From: Halotalea alkalilenta
GTDB taxonomy: Bacteria; Pseudomonadota; Gammaproteobacteria; Pseudomonadales; Halomonadaceae
Length of the DNA: 64,000 bases
Direction: 5' to 3'
NCBI RefSeq assembly: GCF_001648175.1
Contig: NZ_CP015243.1
Span: forward strand, 2,976,001 to 3,040,000
A program made the position numbers and the translations under genes. Under the pieces are notes generated by a model that was given only the letters and a program-made list of their open reading frames with translations, was not told where the DNA came from and ran no database searches. Every line of letters begins with the position of its first letter. Position 1 is the first letter of the stretch. Shown here piece by piece: positions 56,489 to 64,000 of this stretch.

Positions 56489-56650
56489 CGAATGCTGCCG
56501 CTTCGCGCAGCGCCGCGCGCGCCGCCTCTTTTCGATCCTGCGATCATAGAAGCAGCGAGAACGCACGCATTGGCCGAACAAAACACCCAACGATGGGCTA
56601 TTCGAGCGATAGGGCCTCACACCCACCCGAGCGAGAACGGATAATTCCCA

Positions 56651-56738
56651 CCCCTTCGCCCCGAGGGTGGGCAACGAGCATCGAGGGATCGGACGGCGGC
56701 GCCGAGGCCGTGGTTCGAGACGCTCGTTCCTCGCTCCT
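56651..56738 (+). repeat. Mosaic repeat fragment left of IS110 copy 3
   Basis: It contains GAGGCCGTGGTTCGAGACGC followed by TCGTTCCTCGCTCCT, which matches 58585-58619 exactly and so shows the left half of an intact target. The last two bases are the CT core. Confidence 0.87.
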
Positions 56739-56824
56739 TTCCATGAACCCCCTCCGAGTTCTCCTCGACAGGGGGATGATCAGGGGGGAGATTGGGCGGT
56801 CGTCATATCGTTCTTCCTCAACTT

Positions 56825-58153
56825 TCAGGCAGAAGCATTTTGAGCTTCAGTCTGGATAGGCGTCACGGAGAACCCGAGCTGCTTGGCGAGTCGACGCATG
56901 GAACGTTGTTTGGTTTCCAGCGCCTGTGCCTCGTAGTACTGGAGTCCGTGTTCGACATAGTCCAATCCTTTGACCATGACGCGCCAGAACAGCGCCGCGA
57001 GTTTGCGCGCCAGGGCGATATTGGCGATCAATCCACCTCGGCGACCCGCCATCCGACGGTAAAAACCGCCCAGCGCAATGTGTTTGCTGCGGGCGAGGCT
57101 GCGGGCCATGACGCAAAACAGGCGCCCAGCACGATTACGCCTGCGCTTGGCCGAGCGTTGGCGCTTACCGCTCTGATGACTCCCGGGGGCCAGCCCGGCC
57201 CAAGCGGTGAAGTGTTTCTCGGTCGGCCACTGGGTCAGGTCGGTTCCCACTTCACCTATGAGTTGCAGGACGCTGTAGTCCGTATGGGCGGGAAGCACGG
57301 TGAGATCATTGCCTCCACACAGAGCCACCAGCATCGGATGCAGGTCATCGATCTGGGGTGCATTGGCACCGCCTCGCTTGTGCGCCTTGGACGGCGGCGA
57401 CGTCGGAGGATCGACGTCGATCGAACGGAGCACCGCTTCGATCTGTTGGTCGCAAGCCCTGATCAAACGCTGGTAGTGCTCCCAGCTTTCCAGCGCCTGG
57501 CGCAACGCGAACAGATGCTCCTCGGCCCAGGTCCCTTGCAGAGAGGCTTTGATCCGTTCGGCCTTCTGCTGGCGGATCTGCACGTCGCACAAAGCCAGCA
57601 GTCGCTCAGGATCGCGTTCACCCTCGAGCATCGACCGGATCACCGCCATGCCGCTGCGGCCCACCAGGTTGCTGATGACATCGTGCAATTTGATGTTCAT
57701 CCGCTCCAAGGCCTTCTGCAGATGCTGCACATGCCCTGCGGCCAGCGTGATGTGGTCCTGACGCAATCGCAGGTAATCCTGCAAGCGCCGGATCTCGGCT
57801 GGGGGCACGAAGCCTGCCCGCAAGAGTCCGTGCGCGTGCAACGTCGCTCCCCACTGGCAATCCTTCATATCCGTCTTGCGACCCGGCAGATTGCGGGTGT
57901 GCTTACCGTTGACCATCAGCACCTGTAGCTTCGCGGCTTCCAGCACGCTGTACAGAGGCAGCCAGTAGATCCCCGTGGCCTCCATGGCCACCGACTTCAC
58001 CTTCTGCGACAACAGCCAGTCACGTAGCTCATGCAGCTGTGCCGTGAACGTGCCGAAGACCTTCGGCTCCCCCCCGGCAATCGACACATACATCTGCTCG
58101 CTGCCGACATCCACGAAGGCTGCCAATGGATCCAATACCGGTAAGTGGGCCAT
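56825..58153 (-). CDS. IS110-family transposase (DEDD recombinase), copy 3
   Basis: 442 residues, intact, with Tyr instead of His at residue 22 and several silent changes. All DEDD residues and Ser328 are kept, so it should still be active. Confidence 0.94.
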   Translation of the reverse strand: MAHLPVLDPLAAFVDVGSEQMYVSIAGGEPKVFGTFTAQLHELRDWLLSQKVKSVAMEATGIYWLPLYSVLEAAKLQVLMVNGKHTRNLPGRKTDMKDCQWGATLHAHGLLRAGFVPPAEIRRLQDYLRLRQDHITLAAGHVQHLQKALERMNIKLHDVISNLVGRSGMAVIRSMLEGERDPERLLALCDVQIRQQKAERIKASLQGTWAEEHLFALRQALESWEHYQRLIRACDQQIEAVLRSIDVDPPTSPPSKAHKRGGANAPQIDDLHPMLVALCGGNDLTVLPAHTDYSVLQLIGEVGTDLTQWPTEKHFTAWAGLAPGSHQSGKRQRSAKRRRNRAGRLFCVMARSLARSKHIALGGFYRRMAGRRGGLIANIALARKLAALFWRVMVKGLDYVEHGLQYYEAQALETKQRSMRRLAKQLGFSVTPIQTEAQNASA

Positions 58154-58399
58154 CTCATAGCTCCTGGGAACGGGTCGATGGAGAAAGGGTTACCGCAAGC
58201 CCGGTCGTGTTCTGGGAAGACAAATCTTTCCAACGGGAAGCCAGGCTCACCATAATGCGCAGCAGCCCACGACCAGAGCCATTCTCACCACCGGGCACCC
58301 GGCACCAAAAGACATGCGGCCACGCTGCTTGCGGCAACACAGCCATGCTACTCGGGTTCAAGGTCCATGCGCAGTGCCATCGCGATGGCACAGGAGGCT
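58154..58399 (-). ncRNA. Candidate bridge RNA region of IS110 copy 3
   Basis: The 246-base left end again carries CTCACCA at plus-strand 58246-58252 and 58284-58290 and the outer 16-base palindrome. These parts are unchanged although the coding part has diverged, which fits selection on an RNA. Confidence 0.55.
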
Positions 58400-58850
58400 C
58401 ACCACGAACGGACTGGGAGGCTCGTTCCTCGCCGGCTATCCGACCATCCCGAGTAAGCGAAGCGAGTCGAAGGACACGAACGGATCAATAAACCCGTTCG
58501 TCCCGAGCGGCGTTCCTACACGCCAAGACATCGGTTCAATGCGACAGTTGGGAACGCCAGTCGAGGGATCGAGCAGCGGCGACGAGGCCGTGGTTCGAGA
58601 CGCTCGTTCCTCGCTCCTCACCACGAACGGACTGGGAGACTCGTTCCTCGCCGGCTATCCGAGCATCCTGAGCGAGCGAAGCGAGTCGAAGGACACGAAC
58701 GGACTGAGTGGCTCGTCCCTCGCCGGCTATCCGAGCATCCTGAGCGAGCGAAGCGAGTCGAAGGACACGAACGGGCTGGGTGGCTCGTCCCTCGCCGGCT
58801 ATCCGAGCATCTCCAACAAGAAGCACGACGAGAGACACGAACGATCAGGG
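58400..58850 (+). repeat. Mosaic repeat block between IS110 copy 3 and cheZ
   Basis: Several units of 63-72 bases share CACGAACGGACTGGGAG, CTCGTTCCTCGCCGG, CTATCCGAGCATCCTGAGCG and AGCGAAGCGAGTCGAAGGAC. Three near-tandem units lie at about 58624-58820. The block also holds CGTCCCGAGCGGCGTTCCTA and GGGAACGCCAGTCGAGGGA. No protein is encoded. Confidence 0.9.
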
Positions 58851-58852
58851 TT

Positions 58853-59527
58853 TCAGAAGCCGAGGCTGTCCAGCAGGTCGTCGACCTGGCTCTGGTTGCT
58901 GGCGACGTCGTCCCTACGCGTGGGATTGAGCTGCGGGCCCTCGAGATCTTCTTCCTTCGGGCTCGGCTTGGTGTCACCACTGCGTTCGGGCATGTAGTCG
59001 AGCAGCACCTGGATCAGCTCGCTCTCAAGCGTTCGCATGCTCTCCACCATCCGCATGACCATCTGGCCACTGAGATCCTGGAACTCCTGGGCCATGACCA
59101 CTTCGAGCAGCCGCTGGCTGGTCGCGTCGGTATCCGCTGGCACATTGCCTAGATAGCGGCGGGTGTCGTTGACCAGGTGTTTGGCCTGCTCGCTGTCCAG
59201 CGGCGCGTCGAACCACTGCTGCCAGCGCTCGTCGAGCAACTTGGCCTGCCGGCCGAGACGATCCTGCAGCGGCTGGGCGGCTTCGATCGCGTTGAGCGAG
59301 CGGTTGGCGGCGTTCTCCATGGCGCTCGAGATGTAGTGGAGCCGATCGCAAACGTCGGGAATCGCTTCGGCGGCATGCTCGACGTGCTGATCAAGCCCGA
59401 GCCCCTTGAGACTCTCATGCAGTGAACGCGCAAGCCGCCCGATCCGATCGAGAAGCTCCTCTTCGTCTACGTCACTCTGTTGTTGCGCGCCACGACGCTT
59501 GGCGCCCTTGTCAGCCCTAGTGCTCAT
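58853..59527 (-). CDS. cheZ: Chemotaxis protein phosphatase CheZ
   Basis: A 224-residue helical phosphatase of CheY-P. The active-site helix has FQDLSGQMVMRMV (DxxxQ) and the C-terminal CheY-binding peptide is QVDDLLDSLGF, the same as in E. coli. The ATG at 59527 follows an AGGAGG site. It ends the che operon seen here; the repeat block follows. Confidence 0.96.
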   Translation of the reverse strand: MSTRADKGAKRRGAQQQSDVDEEELLDRIGRLARSLHESLKGLGLDQHVEHAAEAIPDVCDRLHYISSAMENAANRSLNAIEAAQPLQDRLGRQAKLLDERWQQWFDAPLDSEQAKHLVNDTRRYLGNVPADTDATSQRLLEVVMAQEFQDLSGQMVMRMVESMRTLESELIQVLLDYMPERSGDTKPSPKEEDLEGPQLNPTRRDDVASNQSQVDDLLDSLGF

Positions 59528-59575
59528 CGCTTCCTCCTGCACGTATCCCTTCCAGCCGGCTCTACCACACCCGCG

Positions 59576-59965
59576 TCATTTTTCGAGCTTGGCGAATATC
59601 TTGTTGAGCTTTTCCTCGAGCGTGCCCGCGGTGAAAGGCTTCACCACATAGCCGTTGGCTCCCGCCTGCGCCGCGGCGATGATGTTCTCTTTGCGCGCCT
59701 CGGCGGTGACCATCAGCACCGGCAGGGAAGCGAGCGCAGGGTCGGCGCGGATCTGCTTGAGCATCTCCAGGCCATCGAGGTTGGGCATGTTCCAGTCCGA
59801 AACGACGAAGTCGAAGCCTCCCGCGCGCAGCCGCTCGAGCGCCTGCTGCCCATCTTCGGCCTCTTCGACGTTCTGGTAGCCGAGCTCCTTGAGTAGATTG
59901 CGCACGATGCGCCGCATAGTGGGAAAATCATCCACTACCAGGAAGTTGATTTGCTTGTCGGCCAT
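59576..59965 (-). CDS. cheY: Chemotaxis response regulator CheY
   Basis: A 129-residue receiver protein very close to E. coli CheY. The acid pocket Asp12/Asp13, phospho-acceptor Asp57 ([12 protein letters not shown]), Thr87 and Lys109 are all present. CheY-P binds FliM to reverse the motor. Upstream of cheZ by 48 bases, with a strong AAGGAG site. Confidence 0.98.
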   Translation of the reverse strand: MADKQINFLVVDDFPTMRRIVRNLLKELGYQNVEEAEDGQQALERLRAGGFDFVVSDWNMPNLDGLEMLKQIRADPALASLPVLMVTAEARKENIIAAAQAGANGYVVKPFTAGTLEEKLNKIFAKLEK

Positions 59966-60053
59966 GGGTATCTCCTTACCGCAGCCAGATGGAGGTCGAA
60001 CCGGTCATCAATGTCGCCGTACCGCCCGCCGGTTCGGGCGCTGGCCTAACCAA

Positions 60054-61127
60054 TCAGTCGAGCACGCCGCGCTCGGGCGGCTCGAGCAAAGCGCCGGCGA
60101 TCGATCCTATCGGCAGTACGCGGGCGATCGCGCCGCATGCCGCGGCTTCCCGCGGCATGCCGTAGACCACCGAGCTCGCCTCGTCCTGGCCGATCGTCAT
60201 CGCCCCCTTTCGGCGCAGCGCGAGCATCTCGCGCGCGCCATCGCGCCCCATACCGGTCAAGATCACCGCGCACAGGCTCGGGCCGGCGAAACGCTTGAGC
60301 GACTCGAACATCGAGTCGACAGAGGGCCGATGCCGATTCACCGGCTCGCCGTCGTCGAGCGCCAAGTGCCAATGATCTGCGGTGCCGAGCACGCGCAGAT
60401 GATGGCTGCCCGGCGCGATGTAGACGGTTCCAGCCCGCAGCGGCTCCCCATGCTCCGCTTCCTTGACGTGGAGTCGACATAGCCGGTCGAGCCGCTCGGC
60501 GAACGAGTGGGTGAATCCAGCGGGCATGTGCTGGGTGATCACGATCGGCGGCATATCGGCCGGCAGCGGTTCTAGCACTTGCCGGATCGCTTCGGTACCG
60601 CCTGTGGAGGCACCAATCGCGATCAGCCGGAAGCCGGCGCCCGCACGTCGCGTCAGCATCGGGCTCGCCTGCCCGCCCACATGCAGACGGCGCGGTTTGG
60701 ACTGCGCCGCTGCGCGCAGTTTGTCCGCCACCCGTTGGGCGTAGTGCTCCATGCCCTCGCCGCGCGAGCTGCCGGGCTTGGCGACGAAGTCGACCGCGCC
60801 CAGCTCGAGTGCCCGAAGCGTGATCTCCGACCCCCGCTGGGTCAGCGTCGAGACCATCACGACCGGCATCGGCCGCAGCCGCATCAAACGCTCGAGGAAG
60901 TCGAGCCCGTCCATGTGCGGCATCTCGACGTCGAGCGTGATCACATCCGGCGTATGACGCTTGATCAGGTCCCGCGCGACCAGTGGATCAGGCGCTGTCG
61001 CGACCATCTCCATATCCGGTTCGGCATTGACCATATCGGTCAGCAGGCGCCGCATCAGCGCCGAGTCATCCACCGCCAGCACGCGGATTTTCCGCCCGTC
61101 TTCCTGCTTCACCCCTTCGCCATTCAT
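60054..61127 (-). CDS. cheB: Chemoreceptor glutamate methylesterase/deamidase CheB
   Basis: A 357-residue two-domain protein: receiver domain ([35 protein letters not shown]) and esterase domain with the Ser in [15 protein letters not shown], the His in [16 protein letters not shown] and the Asp in [11 protein letters not shown]. It demethylates receptors when phosphorylated. Start overlaps cheD stop by four bases. Confidence 0.97.
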   Translation of the reverse strand: MNGEGVKQEDGRKIRVLAVDDSALMRRLLTDMVNAEPDMEMVATAPDPLVARDLIKRHTPDVITLDVEMPHMDGLDFLERLMRLRPMPVVMVSTLTQRGSEITLRALELGAVDFVAKPGSSRGEGMEHYAQRVADKLRAAAQSKPRRLHVGGQASPMLTRRAGAGFRLIAIGASTGGTEAIRQVLEPLPADMPPIVITQHMPAGFTHSFAERLDRLCRLHVKEAEHGEPLRAGTVYIAPGSHHLRVLGTADHWHLALDDGEPVNRHRPSVDSMFESLKRFAGPSLCAVILTGMGRDGAREMLALRRKGAMTIGQDEASSVVYGMPREAAACGAIARVLPIGSIAGALLEPPERGVLD

Positions 61128-61741
61128 GGCGCCTCCCTTCTTGCACCTGGCTCGATTAAACCGGTGACGGTGACCTGATCGATCTTTCCTTCACGTACGC
61201 CCAAACGCCGCACCCTCACCCGCCCAGACTCGGTATCGAACAGCACCCTGCGTGCTTGCCGGCCTTCCAGATCGCTCGCGACCAGCCGAAGGCCGTGGGC
61301 CGCGACGAATGCCTCCCCGCAGCGGGCGTTCAGCTCGCCCACCCTCAATACCGACTGAGCGACGCCGGTCAATCCTGAAGCGCCTCCGAACAGCTTGGCT
61401 TCGAGCCGTTCGGGCCGGGCCCCGGCGCGTACCATCGTCGCGATCAGCACCGCGCAGGAGGTATTGCCATAGCGCATGCCATGCGCACGCTTCACCGCCA
61501 TCGGTGCATCGCCCGGGAGCAGGAAATGGTTCATCGCCGCCACCTTGGTCACCGGGTCGAACAGGCACAGCGCAACGCATGAGCCCAGTACGGTGCACAA
61601 CGCCTCGCCAGCGACGCTGACGTAATACTCACCGGGCAGCAGCTTGACCGCGGCCGCGTTGACCAGCGGCTCGTAGTAGCGATGCGTGGCCCGCCATCCC
61701 TCGAGCTCGACGCCCTCGATCGCCCCGGAGAGCCGTCTCAA
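61124..61741 (-). CDS. cheD: Chemoreceptor glutamine deamidase CheD
   Basis: A 205-residue deamidase with the catalytic Cys55 in [12 protein letters not shown] and His72 in MNHFLLPG. The only reasonable start is TTG at 61741, which overlaps the cheR stop by four bases, so it is probably translated by coupling. E. coli lacks CheD; its presence together with CheZ is typical of Halomonas-like bacteria. Confidence 0.93.
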   Translation of the reverse strand: MRRLSGAIEGVELEGWRATHRYYEPLVNAAAVKLLPGEYYVSVAGEALCTVLGSCVALCLFDPVTKVAAMNHFLLPGDAPMAVKRAHGMRYGNTSCAVLIATMVRAGARPERLEAKLFGGASGLTGVAQSVLRVGELNARCGEAFVAAHGLRLVASDLEGRQARRVLFDTESGRVRVRRLGVREGKIDQVTVTGLIEPGARREAP

Positions 61742-62583
61742 GACGCCACTCGCTGGTAGATCGTGTTGCGGGTCAGGCGCAGCGCCTGGGTCTGGCGGCT
61801 GAAATTCTCCGAATGACCGGCGAAGAACAGCCCCCCCGGCACCAGCCGCTGGGCGAACCGCTCGAGCAGCCGGGTCTGCGCTTCGCGATCGAAATAGATC
61901 ATGATGTTGCGGCAGAAGATCGCATCGAACCCTTCATCGATCCCCCACTGCGGCTCCATCAGATTGAGCCTTCGGTACTCGATCATGCCCAGCAGCTCGG
62001 GGCGCGCCTTGGCCCAGCCGGATCGCTCGCCGGTGCCACGCAGGAAGAAGCGCCGCAGCCGCGCCTCGCCCATCGCCTGCGCTGCGGCAAGCGGGTAGAC
62101 CCCGGCCCTGGCACGCTCCAGCGCCTGGGTATCGATGTCGGTTGCCAGCAGGCGCGAGCGGGAGGCCGATTCGCCGAGCGTCTCGCACAGCGTCATCGCG
62201 ATCGACAGCGGCTCCTCTCCGGTCGAGCTGGCGCAGCACCAGATCCGCGGCGGGCGACCCAAGCCGCGCACATGGTCGGCCAGCAAGGGAAAGTGGGCCG
62301 GCTCGCGAAAGAAGGCGGTCAGATTGGTGGTCAGCGCATTGACGAAGTACTCCCACTCCTCGGCGTCGGCACGCTCGAGCAGCGCCAAGTAACTGTCGAA
62401 GCGCGCCAGCCCCAGCGCCCTCAACCGCTTGGCGAGCCGCGAGTAGGCCATCTCGCGCTTGTGCGGGGCCAGGGAGATGCCCGCCCGACGCCTGATGTAG
62501 TCACGGATGCGCTCGAAGTCCTCATCGCTCATCACCAGATCCCGGGTCACGGACTCCGTCGCACCCACTCCCCGCGACTGCAT
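61738..62583 (-). CDS. cheR: Chemoreceptor methyltransferase CheR
   Basis: A 281-residue SAM-dependent methyltransferase that adds methyl groups to receptor glutamates. N-terminal CheR helices (RRRAGISLAPHKREMAYSRLAKRLRALGL), SAM motif (IWCCASSTGEEPLSIAM) and FDAIFCRNIMIYFD are clear. Start ATG 62583 (or TTG 62589) directly at the receptor stop. The MCP at 21961 has the pentapeptide for its docking. Confidence 0.96.
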   Translation of the reverse strand: MQSRGVGATESVTRDLVMSDEDFERIRDYIRRRAGISLAPHKREMAYSRLAKRLRALGLARFDSYLALLERADAEEWEYFVNALTTNLTAFFREPAHFPLLADHVRGLGRPPRIWCCASSTGEEPLSIAMTLCETLGESASRSRLLATDIDTQALERARAGVYPLAAAQAMGEARLRRFFLRGTGERSGWAKARPELLGMIEYRRLNLMEPQWGIDEGFDAIFCRNIMIYFDREAQTRLLERFAQRLVPGGLFFAGHSENFSRQTQALRLTRNTIYQRVAS

Positions 62584-62585
62584 GC

Positions 62586-64000
62586 TCAATGGACCATGTC
62601 GGTGGCTGCGACCGCGCCTGTACCCGCGCCAAGGCCGCGGGTAAGACGACGCCCTTTCTGCCTGGCGCCGGCGCGGAAACCGGCGATCGTGGCATCGAGC
62701 GCATCGGCCTCGGACTTGAGCTCGCGCCCGGAGATGCCTAGCCTCTCCACCAATGCGACGTTCTGCTGCACCGCACTGTCGACGCTTCGCATCGCATCGC
62801 CGACCTGAGTGATACCTTCGCTCTGCTCTTTCGAAACGGAGGAGATCTCGGCAATGATCCGGTTGACCCGCTGGGTCGAATCGACGATCGCGCGCATGGT
62901 CTCTCCCGCGGCTGCAGCCTCCTGGCTGCCACCATCGATCTTGGTGCGGGTGTCCTCGACCAGCGAAGCGACACGGCGCGCGGCATCGGCGCTTTTGTTC
63001 GCCAGCGCCCGAACCTCGCCGGCCACCACCGCGAAGCCTCGCCCTTGCTCGCCGGCGCGCGCAGCCTCGACCGATGCATTGAGCGCAAGCAGGTTGGTCT
63101 GGAAAGCGATCGAGTCGATCATCCCGACGATCTCGCTGATCTGGCGAGAAGACGCACGCACTTCATCCATCGTCGTCACCATCCGCTCGATGTCCCGGCC
63201 GCCGCGTTCCACCGTGGTGCTCGCCTGCTCGACCAGGTCATGCGCCTGGCGGGCACGCTCGGCATTCAGCTCTACCGCCTCGGTGAGACGATCGAGACTG
63301 GCGCTGGTCTGGCGCATCGATACCAACTCCTCCTGGGTCCGATGCTCCAGCTCGCGACTCCCTGTACTGACAGTCTCGCAGCGCCCGTGCAGGGTCGCCG
63401 AGGCGCTATGAACCCCTTCCAACAGGTTGAGCTGGCTCTTGGCCTGGAGCGCCTGGGCGGCGAACAGCCGCCCGAGCTCGTCATCGCCGCGGCTGCCGAA
63501 CTCGACCAGCAGATCCCCCGCGGCAAGGCGGATGGACATCTCGCGCAGTTGGCGCAACCCGGACAATACCCGCCGCTCCACTCGCCAAATGGCGCAAGCG
63601 ACCAGCGCGATCGCCGCGCACAGGGCCGCGAAGACGATCCCTGAGGGATGCTCCTGCTGGAAAGCAACGCCCAGCAGCGCCAGCAACAGGAGCATGGCGC
63701 CAGCCAAAGGCAGCGTCAGCGATTTGCTCAGGCTGGGCCTGCGCCAGCGCATCAGCCAGCCGAGCACGCCCGGGCGAGCGAAGCCACCATCGCGCACTTT
63801 GATGCGCGCGCCGCGCTGGATCGCCGCATAGCCGCGCGCGGCCTGGGATATCTCCTCGATGCTCGGTTTGACGCGAATAGAGGCATAGCCAATGCATCGA
63901 CCGGCCTCGAACACCGGACTCACATAGGCGCGAACCCAGTAGAAACCGCCGTTCTTGCGCCGATTCTTGACCAGCCCCACCCAGGTACGCCCGGCGCGCA
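62586..64000 (-). CDS. aer: Aerotaxis receptor Aer-like chemoreceptor, C-terminal part (cut by window edge)
   Basis: About 471 residues are visible, without the start. The first part is the end of a PAS domain (WVGLVKNRRKNGGFYWVRAYVSPV, GYASIRVKPS), very like FAD-binding Aer. Then come two membrane helices near LPLAGAMLLLLALLGVAF and IVFAALCAAIALVACAIW, a HAMP-like segment and a signalling domain with tip [19 protein letters not shown]. There is no CheR-docking pentapeptide at its end, as in E. coli Aer. It senses redox state or oxygen. Start lies outside the window. Confidence 0.9.
   Translation of the reverse strand, partial: RAGRTWVGLVKNRRKNGGFYWVRAYVSPVFEAGRCIGYASIRVKPSIEEISQAARGYAAIQRGARIKVRDGGFARPGVLGWLMRWRRPSLSKSLTLPLAGAMLLLLALLGVAFQQEHPSGIVFAALCAAIALVACAIWRVERRVLSGLRQLREMSIRLAAGDLLVEFGSRGDDELGRLFAAQALQAKSQLNLLEGVHSASATLHGRCETVSTGSRELEHRTQEELVSMRQTSASLDRLTEAVELNAERARQAHDLVEQASTTVERGGRDIERMVTTMDEVRASSRQISEIVGMIDSIAFQTNLLALNASVEAARAGEQGRGFAVVAGEVRALANKSADAARRVASLVEDTRTKIDGGSQEAAAAGETMRAIVDSTQRVNRIIAEISSVSKEQSEGITQVGDAMRSVDSAVQQNVALVERLGISGRELKSEADALDATIAGFRAGARQKGRRLTRGLGAGTGAVAATDMVH

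Larger units (their letters stand above)
56739..58399 (-). mobile_element. IS110-family element, copy 3
   Basis: A 1661-bp copy between flhB and cheZ. Compared with copies 1 and 2 it has several base changes (for example in the start region and in codon 22) and so is older or from another lineage. It is inserted at CCT-CACCACGAAC. The intact site at 58611-58632 (TCGCTCCT-CACCACGAACGGACT) fixes both ends. Confidence 0.95.

Noticed and set aside
58400..58850. Near-tandem units of 63-72 bases considered as CRISPR or protein-coding repeats
   Set aside because: The parts between the shared words are also repeated, so there are no unique spacers; the frames change between units.

Overview
The window is high-GC DNA from a motile gammaproteobacterium. 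The flagellar and chemotaxis layout is of the enteric/Halomonas type: FlgM/FlgN, FlhE, CheZ, RfaH, a FliA-type sigma28 with its anti-sigma factor, and no FlhF/FlhG. A member of the Halomonadaceae is my best guess, but this is inferred from gene order and protein style only.

Bases 1-8400 are metabolic. They hold a truncated LysR gene, a degraded stretch, an aromatic/aliphatic aldehyde dehydrogenase, and a glutathione-dependent formaldehyde cluster (frmR, frmA and a frameshifted gfa). A minus-strand operon follows with two paralogous TIM-barrel isomerase/epimerase-like proteins and a luciferase-like monooxygenase, and a divergent LysR regulator. Bases 8441-13810 hold a LysR gene facing an operon of an F420-reductase-like NAD(P)-binding protein, DoxX, a YgiD-like extradiol dioxygenase and a carboxylesterase. 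An IS110-family element lies exactly between regulator and operon. Bases 13811-24020 are mixed: a carboxylesterase remnant, tRNA-Gly(CCC), a MarR regulator, small proteins, adenine deaminase, a TerC/CBS membrane protein, RfaH, succinyl-CoA:acetate CoA-transferase, a methyl-accepting chemotaxis protein and an orphan HigA-like HTH protein.

Bases 24057-64000 are an almost complete flagellar/chemotaxis island: fliA, fliC, flaG, fliE, fliFGHIJK, fliLMNOPQR, flgBCDEFGHIJKL, flgA, flgMN, flhBAE and aer-cheRDBYZ. Four sigma28 promoter matches (for the chemoreceptor gene, fliC, flgKL and flgM) fit the FliA/FlgM checkpoint. The genes fliD, fliS and fliT are not where they usually lie, after fliC-flaG. 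That slot holds an IS110 copy, a 287-bp tandem repeat and a fragment of an Rpn-family nuclease gene. motAB, cheAW and flhDC are not in the window and may lie past the right end.

The most interesting structure is a set of three nearly identical 1.66-kb IS110-family elements (9494-11154, 26475-28134, 56739-58399). Two sit in a dispersed mosaic repeat, and intact copies of both target sites survive nearby, so the element ends can be set to the base. All three lie next to the word CT-CACCAYGAAC. The 246-bp non-coding segment upstream of each transposase carries two copies of CTCACCA, as expected if it encodes a bridge RNA with target and donor guides. Mosaic repeat fragments also occupy four junctions between flagellar sub-clusters.
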